Position numbers and translations under genes: made by a program. A stretch of DNA of 6,494 bases from Chitinophagaceae bacterium. GTDB lineage: Bacteria > Bacteroidota > Bacteroidia > Chitinophagales > Chitinophagaceae. Location of the stretch: the NCBI GenBank assembly GCA_030151745.1, contig JASLDA010000243.1:1-6494 (forward strand). The letters run 5' to 3'. Shown here in pieces: positions 1 to 5,717 of this stretch. How positions within the stretch are numbered: position 1 is the stretch's first letter; every line of letters starts with the position of its first letter. Under the pieces are notes generated by a model that saw nothing but the letters and a program-made list of their open reading frames with translations, was not told the origin of the DNA and ran no database searches.

Positions 1-441
1 CTAGACTCCATCCGGAACGGCCGCTATACGCGTATCCGCTTCATTCTCGGCGTCGATTACGATCATAATCATACCGGCGCCCAGGAAGGAGACCTGGATC
101 CCATCCACGGCATGATCTGGAGCTGGTCCACCGGCTATATGTTCCTCAAACATGAAGGCAGCTATCTCGATTCCACGGGATCGCCCAAATCGCTGTTCTT
201 CCATTTCGGGACGGACAGGGCGATCAGCTCGGTGGTGATTCCCATCCAGCCGCTGGAAGTGCGGGGCGACAAGCGGAAGCTGAACCTGCGCTTCGATCTG
301 AATGCCCTCTATGCCGGTCCGCCGCGGATCGATTTCGACGTGGACAATAACCGTATGTCGACGTCCACGGACGACGCGGCCTGGCTCGGTGCAATGCGCG
401 GCAACATGCAGGGCGCCTTTTCCTTCGGCTCATCCGAATAA
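1..441 (+). CDS. MbnP-type periplasmic copper-binding protein, C-terminal part (5' end outside window)
   Basis: The frame is open from base 1 to the TAA at 439-441, giving the last 146 residues; the start and any signal peptide lie upstream. The fragment matches my memory of the MbnP family: an LGVDYDHNHTG stretch (visible residues 17-26), then DLDPIHGMIWSWSTGY (31-46) followed by a beta strand ending in HEG. Family knowledge: MbnP binds one Cu(I) outside the cytoplasm, and the first Trp of a conserved WxW motif is converted to kynurenine by the partner enzyme MbnH. The WxW motif is present as W40-S-W42 (codons 118-126), and several His residues (22, 24, 37, 51, 71) are available as ligands; I cannot say which bind copper. 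The next gene, 9 bases downstream, encodes the expected MbnH-like diheme enzyme, which strengthens the call. The family is confident; a copper role in this organism is inference. Confidence 0.85.
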   Translation, partial: LDSIRNGRYTRIRFILGVDYDHNHTGAQEGDLDPIHGMIWSWSTGYMFLKHEGSYLDSTGSPKSLFFHFGTDRAISSVVIPIQPLEVRGDKRKLNLRFDLNALYAGPPRIDFDVDNNRMSTSTDDAAWLGAMRGNMQGAFSFGSSE

Positions 442-450
442 TTCCGCCCG

Positions 451-1506
451 ATGCAGCCGCGTTTCCGAAAAAGCCTGATCCTCGCTCCGCTGGCCCTCGC
501 GCTGGCCGTGTATTCCTGCAAGAAGGAGCCGGGGAACGACGGTCCCACACCCTATAAGCTGGCGATCCCTTCCGGCCTCCCGGCGATGGCGATCCCCGAT
601 TCGAACCCGCTCACCGAGGAGGGCATCGAGCTTGGGCGCCGCCTGTTCTACGACCCCATTCTCTCAGGGAACAACACGATGAGCTGCGGCAGCTGCCACA
701 AGCAGCAGTTCGCGTTTACTGATAGCAATCTCAGCCTGAGCATCGGGATCGACGGGCTGCCGGGCACCCGCAATACCATGAGCCTGGCCAACCTGGGCTA
801 CCAGAAGAAATTCTTCTGGGACGGGGGAGCTGCCGATCTCGAAAGCCAAGTGATCGATCCGATCCAGAACCCGCTGGAAATGCACGAAACGCTGCCGAGG
901 GTCATCGGGAAGCTCAATGCAGATCCGGAGTACCCGGCTTTATTCGAAAAGGTCTTCGGCAAAGGCCCGATCACGACGCCGATGGTGATGAAGGCGCTCG
1001 CGCAATTCGAGCGGACGCTGATCTCGGGCAACTCCAGGTACGATCAGTACAAGCGCGGACAGGCCGGCCTTACTGAGCAGGAGCAGCGCGGTATGGCGCT
1101 CTTCGAGGCGGAGGATAAAGGGGATTGCGTGCATTGCCACAGCCTCGGCTCTACCTTCTCCGATTTTGAGTTCCGCAACACCGGCCTGGACAGCATCCCC
1201 GTGGATCCGGGGCGTTACCGCATCACGCTGCTGGGGACGGACAGCGGCAGGTTCAAGACGCCCTCGCTGCGGAATGTCGCCGTTACGGCGCCCTATATGC
1301 ACGACGGGCGTTTCAGGACGCTGGAAGAGTGCATCGATCACTACAACACGAATTTCCACTACACGAAATACCTCGACGGCAATATCGTCCGGCTGCAGAA
1401 GGGCCGGCTAAGTGCCCAGGATAAGGCCGACCTGGTCGCCTTCCTGCAGACGCTCACGGACCACGAGTTCCTGACCAACCCGAAATTCGGGCCTCCCCAG
1501 CGCTAG
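451..1506 (+). CDS. Diheme cytochrome c peroxidase/MauG-family lipoprotein, MbnH-type
   Basis: This complete 351-residue protein begins with a lipoprotein signal peptide: a basic start, a hydrophobic run at 9-21, then YSC with Cys23 as the likely lipidated residue, so it is probably membrane-anchored and faces the periplasm. Two c-type heme sites are visible, CGSCH (Cys79, Cys82, His83) and CVHCH (Cys226, Cys229, His230). Other family marks are FFWDG with Trp123 (the inter-heme Trp), NPLEM with Glu143 (active-site Glu), LRNVAVTAPYMHDG (273-286) and a C-terminal VAFLQTL helix. No His lies between heme 1 and Trp123, and Tyr298 in the DHYN motif sits where classical peroxidases carry the axial Met. 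Both are MauG-like traits. With the MbnP gene directly upstream, the likely job is oxidising a Trp of MbnP to kynurenine; simple H2O2 peroxidase activity is the alternative. ATG 451 follows the upstream stop by 9 bases, so the pair is probably co-transcribed. I see no Shine-Dalgarno sequence. Confidence 0.9.
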   Translation: MQPRFRKSLILAPLALALAVYSCKKEPGNDGPTPYKLAIPSGLPAMAIPDSNPLTEEGIELGRRLFYDPILSGNNTMSCGSCHKQQFAFTDSNLSLSIGIDGLPGTRNTMSLANLGYQKKFFWDGGAADLESQVIDPIQNPLEMHETLPRVIGKLNADPEYPALFEKVFGKGPITTPMVMKALAQFERTLISGNSRYDQYKRGQAGLTEQEQRGMALFEAEDKGDCVHCHSLGSTFSDFEFRNTGLDSIPVDPGRYRITLLGTDSGRFKTPSLRNVAVTAPYMHDGRFRTLEECIDHYNTNFHYTKYLDGNIVRLQKGRLSAQDKADLVAFLQTLTDHEFLTNPKFGPPQR

Positions 1507-1510
1507 CCCG

Positions 1511-1525
1511 GCACCTTGCAGGTGC
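1511..1525 (+). terminator. Small hairpin after the diheme peroxidase gene, possible weak terminator
   Basis: A perfect 6-bp stem GCACCT/AGGTGC with a 3-base TGC loop starts 5 bases after the stop codon of the peroxidase gene. A T-containing tract (TTATTTT, 1542-1548) follows, but only after about 16 further bases, so it is not a textbook intrinsic terminator. It could equally be an mRNA 3'-end stabilising hairpin. No folding energy was computed. Confidence 0.35.
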
Positions 1526-1594
1526 ACCGGCTCCCGGCCCGTTATTTTAACAGGCTGCTTCCCGCCGGGGCCGGATGCGCATGGTTTGGGCTAT

Positions 1595-1602
1595 TATCTT
1601 TG
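1595..1602 (+). promoter_or_regulatory. Bacteroidota-type -7 promoter element for the synthetase gene
   Basis: TATCTTTG matches the TAnnTTTG consensus of the Bacteroidota primary sigma factor exactly. It lies 32 bases before the ATG at 1635, which would give a 5' leader of about 25-30 bases. No TTG is found near the expected -33 position (about 1573-1575), so the match rests on one element. The rest of the 1507-1634 gap holds only the hairpin noted separately. Confidence 0.5.
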
Positions 1603-1634
1603 ATGGTTTTACCCGCACTGTCAAACCCTGAATC

Positions 1635-4600
1635 ATGCCGGAATCCAGAGCAAGCATTCTGTGTGGCGAAGCGCAGCCCGAGTTTTTACGGCACGAAGAT
1701 CTTGTTTCCATTTTCCGGGAACAGCTGGCGCTGCTGCCCGACAGGCCTGCTTTGGTGTTCGATAAAAAGACGCTCAGCTACGCCGCGCTGGATGCATGGA
1801 GCTCCGGCATAGCAGGATTCCTGCAGGGGCAGGGCGTGAAGCCCGGAATGCGTGTCGGGATCTGGTGGCCCCGCGGCCTGGAGCTGCACGCTGCCGTTCT
1901 CGGTATCCTGAAGTGCGGGGCCGCCTATGTGCCGCTCGACCGGGAAATGCCCGCGGAGCGGGTGCGGATCGTTATGGCGGAATCCGGCGCCGGCCTGCTG
2001 CTGGCCGATCAGGATCTGGCGGTTTCCTGCCCCGTCGCGGAAATTCCCCGCATCCTGGCCTGCGATCCCGAAACCTGGGTGCCCGTGCCGGTAGACCCGG
2101 ATCGGGATGCTTACGTGCTGTACACTTCCGGGTCTACAGGTACTCCCAAGGGAATCCCGATTACCCAGCGCAGCATCTGCCATTTCGTACGCGCCGAGCA
2201 GCATATTTTGCAGGTGCAGCCCGGCGACCGCGTCTACCAGGGCTTTTCCGTGTCCTTTGATATGTGGTGCGAGGAGACCTGGATCTCCTGGCTGGCGGGG
2301 GCTACGCTGTACGTGGCGGATGCCGAGACGGCGCGGTCCGTAGATGCGCTGAGCGATGTGCTGCGCGAATGGCAGATCAACGTGCTGCATGCGGTGCCTT
2401 CCCTGCTCGGCGTGATCGACCCTGATATCCCGACGCTGCGCGTGATCAACGCCGGCGGCGAAGCCTGCCCCTCGCAGGTGGTGGATGCCTGGGCGACCGG
2501 AGACCGCCGGTTCTTCAATAGCTATGGCCCGACGGAGACTACGGTCACCGCGACGATCGGGCAGCTGCGCCCCGGAGAGCCCATAAGTATCGGGACTCCG
2601 CTTCCAAATTATAATCTTGCGGTCGTTGACGAGGCGCTGAGCCCGGTGCCCACCGGCACCCGCGGTGAGCTCGTGATCAGCGGACCGGGCCTGAGCCCGG
2701 GCTACCTCAACCGGCCGCAGCTGAGCGCGGAGAAGTTCGTGGCAAAGCCTCAGGCCCTGCACGAGCTGCCTGGCGACCGCATCTACAGGAGCGGCGACGC
2801 CGTAGTGCTGCATGCCGACGGCCGTATCGAGTTCCAGGGCCGCATCGACGACCAGATCAAGCTGCGGGGCTACCGGATCGAGCTGGGTGAGATCGAGACC
2901 CGGCTGCATGCCCTTCCCGGCGTCATAGCCGCCGCCGTCGCCGTCAAGAAAAGCGGCACGGAGCAGGATACGCTCGTTGGGTACGTGGTAATGGACGACC
3001 AGACGCATTTCAACGGCCCCGCCTTGCGCGTGGAGCTGGCCCGGAAGTTGCCTGCATACATGGTGCCTGCGCTGATCGTGCCGCTGTTCTCCATGCCCCG
3101 GCTTCCGAGCGGCAAGATCGATCGCAAGGCGCTGCCCGTTCCGGACGCGCTGCTGCTCGTGGACGCCGCGGAGCGGCCGGCTCCGGTCGACTCGGAGGCC
3201 CCCGTCGAGCAGCGGGTGATGGCCGTGATCCGGGCGCTGTTCCCAGGGCGGGAGATCGATCCCGGGCAGGATTTCTTCGACGACCTGGGCGGCCACAGCC
3301 TGCTTGCGGCCGTATTGGTCAGCCGGCTCCGCCAGGAGGCGAAGCTGACCCAGGCCTCGCTGAAAGACCTGTACCTGCACCGCCCTCTCGCGCAGGTCAT
3401 CCGGCATTGGGATACGGCGCCGGAGGCCGAGGAGAAGCCGGAGCGGCCTTTCCGGTCCGTCCGGCGCAGCGCCTGGCTCCTGTGCAATATTGCGCAGACG
3501 CTGAGCCTGCTGCTGATCTACGGGCTTTTCGCGCTGCAGATCTTCTTGCCGTACCTGGGCTATTACTATATCTACAACGTGCTGGTGGACTCCAGCTACT
3601 ATGATTCGCACCCGGGACTGGCCTACGCTTATTCGATAGGCACGGCCTTCGGCCTGTTTGCCCTGATGCCCCTGTTCTTTTCGGTGATCAGCATTGTAGG
3701 GAAATGGCTGATCATCGGCCGGATGAAGCCCGGGGACTACCCGCTCTGGGGATCCTATTATTTCCGCTGGTGGCTGGTCAAATCCCTGTCGCGGCTGACT
3801 CCCATGCAGTACCTGACCGGCACGCCGCTGTACCCGACCTACCTGCGGATGCTCGGGGTGAAGGTGCATGCCAGCGCCCAGCTCAGCGCCTTCCAGATCG
3901 GCGCGGAGGATCTGCTCGAGATCGGTGCGGACGTCACCATCTCGTCGCAGGTCGTCATCAATAACGCCTGGGTGGAAGACGGCTGGCTCCGGCTGCGCAA
4001 GGTGCGCCTCGGCGACCATGCCTACCTGGGAAGCAGCGCTATCGTCAGCGGCGATACGGTCATGGAGGATTGGGCCGAGCTCCAGGACCTGAGCCACCTG
4101 AATCGCGGCGCGCGCGTAGGCAGGGCGGAGCTGTGGCAGGGAAGCCCGGCATTGCGCATGCTCACCCGCGGCGAGGACGAGCTGCAAAAGCCGCTGGACG
4201 TAAGCAGGGGAGCCCGGCGCAAGTACCGGATGCTGTTCCTGCTCAGCCTGCTGATATTCCCTCTCTTCATACTCGTGCCGCTGCTCCCGACCATCGTTAC
4301 GCTGCATCAGATGGACGATAACTCCGGGCGTTACGATTTTTCCTATCTCGTCGTGACGCCTTCCCTGGCGCTGGCTTATATCCTCATCTTCGCACTGCAG
4401 ACCATCGTCGTCACCCGCCTGCTGCAGCGCTGCGTGAAGCCGGGCGTATTCCCGCTGTACAGCTCGATCTACTACCGGAAATGGCTGGCGGATCAGCTCA
4501 TGTCCCTGTCGCTGATCGTGCTGCACCCGATCTACGCAACCGTCTACATCCGCTCCTTCTTCCGGGCTCTCGGCGCGCAGGTCGGGAAGAATACCGAGAT

Positions 4601-5615
4601 ATCGACCGCCAGCAGCGTGACCCACCCGCTGCTGAAAGTCGGCAGCGGCGCTTTTATCGCCGATGCGGTGACCCTGGGCGAAGCCGATGTTCGGGGGCAG
4701 CGCCTCATACTGGCGATGACCGAGATCGGAGATGTCTCATTCGTCGGCAACAGCGCATTGATCCCTCAGGGATATTCCCTCCCGGATCATATGCTGGTCG
4801 GCGTGCTTTCCACTCCGCCCTCGCCCGGCCAGCTCAAGGCCGGCGGGGCCCGGGATTTCTTCGGATCCCCGGCCATCCCGATGCCCCGGCGCCAGGAAAG
4901 CCAGGTCTTTTCCGACCGGCTGACGACCTTCCCGCCTCCGCACCGCCGCATCGCGCGAAGCCTGGTGGAGCTGGTCCGCATCATCATCCCCGAAACGGTG
5001 ATCATCTGCCTCTCCGTAATCTTTATCGCCTACTGCCACGACCTGATCACCAAGTTCCCGCTCTGGCAGGGGCTTTTGGGAATCCCGCTGCTGTACCTGC
5101 TGAGCATCGGCCTGCCCGCGTTCTTCTTTACCGCCGGGCTCAAATGGCTCTTCGCGGGCCGGTACAGGGCGGGGGCGCACCCGATGTGGAGCTGGATGGT
5201 CTGGCGCAGCGAGGGCATTACGACGACTTACGAAGCCCTGGCCGTACCCTTCCTGCTGGAATACCTGAAAGGCACCGCCTGGCTGCCCTTGTTCCTGCGC
5301 TGCCTTGGTGTCCGCGCCGGCCGGCGGGTATGGCTGAACACGACGGATATCACCGAGCACGATATGGTGACGATCGGGGACGAGGCCATGCTGAACGAGG
5401 ACTGCGGCCCGCAGACACACCTGTTCGAGGACCGGGTGATGAAGATCGGCCCGGTGCGCATCGGGCCGCGCTGCACGATCGGAGCCCGCTCTATCGTCCT
5501 TTATGATACCGAGCTCGAAGAAGGCGTCGCGGTCGATGCGCTGAGCCTGGTGATGAAAGGCGAGAAGCTCAGCAAGGGCAGCGCCTGGACGGGCAGCCCG
5601 GTCAAGTCGGGCTGA
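1635..5615 (+). CDS. Membrane-bound single-module NRPS of the Pls/PosA family (epsilon-poly-L-lysine synthetase-like)
   Basis: This 1326-residue protein is close to the roughly 1320 residues I recall for Streptomyces Pls. The adenylation domain (about 26-500) has every core motif: LSYAALD (A1, 47-53), LKCGAAYVPLD (A2), YTSGSTGTPKG (A3, 163-173), FDMW (A4, 208-211), NSYGPTE (A5), GELVISGPGLSPGYL (A6), YRSGD (A7), GRIDDQIKLRGYRIELGEIE (A8, 402-421), LPAYMVP (A9) and SGKIDR with Lys494 (A10). A carrier domain (about 524-592) has DFFDDLGGHSL with Ser555 as the phosphopantetheine site. Residues 612-1326 then hold six predicted membrane helices in three pairs, each pair followed by a soluble domain with hexapeptide-like repeats. 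There is no HHxxxDG condensation motif and no thioesterase. In Pls, the three soluble domains join activated amino acids iteratively into a cationic homopolymer. A by-eye code of D-M-E-S-I-A-S-V-T-K suggests a basic substrate (Lys, Orn or Dab). The family is confident; the product is inferred. Confidence 0.93.
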   Translation: MPESRASILCGEAQPEFLRHEDLVSIFREQLALLPDRPALVFDKKTLSYAALDAWSSGIAGFLQGQGVKPGMRVGIWWPRGLELHAAVLGILKCGAAYVPLDREMPAERVRIVMAESGAGLLLADQDLAVSCPVAEIPRILACDPETWVPVPVDPDRDAYVLYTSGSTGTPKGIPITQRSICHFVRAEQHILQVQPGDRVYQGFSVSFDMWCEETWISWLAGATLYVADAETARSVDALSDVLREWQINVLHAVPSLLGVIDPDIPTLRVINAGGEACPSQVVDAWATGDRRFFNSYGPTETTVTATIGQLRPGEPISIGTPLPNYNLAVVDEALSPVPTGTRGELVISGPGLSPGYLNRPQLSAEKFVAKPQALHELPGDRIYRSGDAVVLHADGRIEFQGRIDDQIKLRGYRIELGEIETRLHALPGVIAAAVAVKKSGTEQDTLVGYVVMDDQTHFNGPALRVELARKLPAYMVPALIVPLFSMPRLPSGKIDRKALPVPDALLLVDAAERPAPVDSEAPVEQRVMAVIRALFPGREIDPGQDFFDDLGGHSLLAAVLVSRLRQEAKLTQASLKDLYLHRPLAQVIRHWDTAPEAEEKPERPFRSVRRSAWLLCNIAQTLSLLLIYGLFALQIFLPYLGYYYIYNVLVDSSYYDSHPGLAYAYSIGTAFGLFALMPLFFSVISIVGKWLIIGRMKPGDYPLWGSYYFRWWLVKSLSRLTPMQYLTGTPLYPTYLRMLGVKVHASAQLSAFQIGAEDLLEIGADVTISSQVVINNAWVEDGWLRLRKVRLGDHAYLGSSAIVSGDTVMEDWAELQDLSHLNRGARVGRAELWQGSPALRMLTRGEDELQKPLDVSRGARRKYRMLFLLSLLIFPLFILVPLLPTIVTLHQMDDNSGRYDFSYLVVTPSLALAYILIFALQTIVVTRLLQRCVKPGVFPLYSSIYYRKWLADQLMSLSLIVLHPIYATVYIRSFFRALGAQVGKNTEISTASSVTHPLLKVGSGAFIADAVTLGEADVRGQRLILAMTEIGDVSFVGNSALIPQGYSLPDHMLVGVLSTPPSPGQLKAGGARDFFGSPAIPMPRRQESQVFSDRLTTFPPPHRRIARSLVELVRIIIPETVIICLSVIFIAYCHDLITKFPLWQGLLGIPLLYLLSIGLPAFFFTAGLKWLFAGRYRAGAHPMWSWMVWRSEGITTTYEALAVPFLLEYLKGTAWLPLFLRCLGVRAGRRVWLNTTDITEHDMVTIGDEAMLNEDCGPQTHLFEDRVMKIGPVRIGPRCTIGARSIVLYDTELEEGVAVDALSLVMKGEKLSKGSAWTGSPVKSG
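1710..3134 (+). other. Adenylation domain within the synthetase, basic-substrate-like pocket
   Basis: This domain activates one amino acid as an aminoacyl-AMP and loads it onto the carrier domain. Aligning by eye to the GrsA Phe domain puts the ten pocket residues at D209, M210, E213, S256, I271, A273, S296, V304, T305 and K494. D209 would hold the alpha-amino group, and K494 is the invariant A10 lysine. Glu213 (GrsA position 239) is acidic, as in several Orn/Lys-activating domains, where it pairs with the side-chain amine. Substrate identity is inference and depends on the hand alignment across A4 and A5. Confidence 0.75.
3204..3410 (+). other. Carrier (thiolation/PCP) domain within the synthetase
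   Basis: Residues about 524-592 form a single peptidyl carrier domain with the signature DFFDDLGGHSL. Ser555 (codon 3297-3299) is the predicted 4'-phosphopantetheine attachment site, so activity would need a phosphopantetheinyl transferase encoded elsewhere. It is followed directly by a linker rich in Glu/Pro and Arg, then the first membrane helix. Confidence 0.9.
3468..5612 (+). repeat. Three divergent protein-level repeats (helix pair plus soluble domain) in the synthetase
   Basis: Residues about 612-845, 862-1085 and 1104-1326 share one layout. Each unit starts with two hydrophobic helices (about 614-640 and 662-689; 866-888 and 903-927; 1113-1133 and 1145-1170). Three signatures then recur in order: KPGDYPLW (698), KPGVFPLY (935) and RAGAHPMW (1178); YLRMLG (736), FFRALG (975) and FLRCLG (1220); and WQGSPA (834), FFGSPA (1075) and WTGSPV (1318). 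Between the last two lie hexapeptide-like strands of acetyltransferase type. This matches the three tandem soluble domains described for Pls. The units are far diverged and not repeated at DNA level, so this is ancient internal duplication. Confidence 0.85.
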
Positions 5616-5616
5616 T

Positions 5617-5631
5617 CCGGAGCTGCTCCGG
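5617..5631 (+). terminator. GC-rich hairpin directly after the synthetase stop codon
   Basis: A perfect 6-bp stem CCGGAG/CTCCGG with a CTG loop begins one base after the TGA at 5613-5615. No T-run follows, so it is at best a weak or Rho-assisted terminator or a 3'-end stabiliser. Its position between the synthetase and a separately promoted gene makes a transcript-end role plausible. Confidence 0.35.
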
Positions 5632-5679
5632 CCTGTAGATCGGGGCGCCCGGTATTTGAGGCGTCCGGCGCGCATTGCG

Positions 5680-5702
5680 AGCGAAGCGCAACGCAGCGAA
5701 GC
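5680..5702 (+). repeat. Direct repeat AGCGAAGC x2 upstream of purB
   Basis: AGCGAAGC occurs at 5680-5687 and 5695-5702, start to start 15 bases apart. The pair is bracketed by the inverted repeat ATTGC (5674-5678) and GCAAT (5701-5705). It abuts the predicted -7 element of purB, in the spacer and upstream promoter zone, so a regulator site is conceivable. It is short and in GC-rich sequence, so chance is a serious alternative. Confidence 0.3.
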
Positions 5703-5704
5703 AA

Positions 5705-5712
5705 TACCTTTG
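5705..5712 (+). promoter_or_regulatory. Bacteroidota-type -7 promoter element, probably giving a leaderless purB transcript
   Basis: TACCTTTG matches TAnnTTTG exactly and ends only 5 bases before the ATG at 5718. Transcription normally begins a few bases after this element, so the transcript should start at or just before the start codon, with no room for a ribosome binding site. No TTG is seen at the usual -33 spacing; the nearest (5675-5677) is about 8 bases too far upstream. Confidence 0.6.
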
Positions 5713-5717
5713 CGCCC

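Noticed and set aside
451..1506. Plain hydrogen-peroxide-detoxifying cytochrome c peroxidase as the primary call
   Set aside because: The lack of a distal His before Trp123, the Tyr at the axial Met position and the MbnP neighbour fit a MauG/MbnH role better, though peroxidase activity is not excluded.
1572..1576. A -33 element partnering the TATCTTTG element
   Set aside because: At about 19 bases upstream the sequence reads CGGAT rather than TTG; the nearby TTTG at 1585-1588 is only 6 bases away, too close.
1516..1812. 98-codon plus-strand frame in the gap before the synthetase
   Set aside because: It runs into the synthetase start region in another frame, and its second half is out-of-frame adenylation-domain sequence. 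There is no sign of a conserved small protein.
1686..4625. 979-codon open frame on the minus strand opposite the synthetase
   Set aside because: It is a mirror of GC-rich codon bias. Its translation is low-complexity, rich in Arg, Gln, His and Asp with no recognisable domain, while the plus strand holds a complete set of NRPS motifs.
3468..5612. Separate acyltransferase or acetyltransferase genes suggested by the hexapeptide-like stretches
   Set aside because: They are in one continuous frame with the adenylation and carrier domains, with no stop, and follow the known Pls repeat layout.
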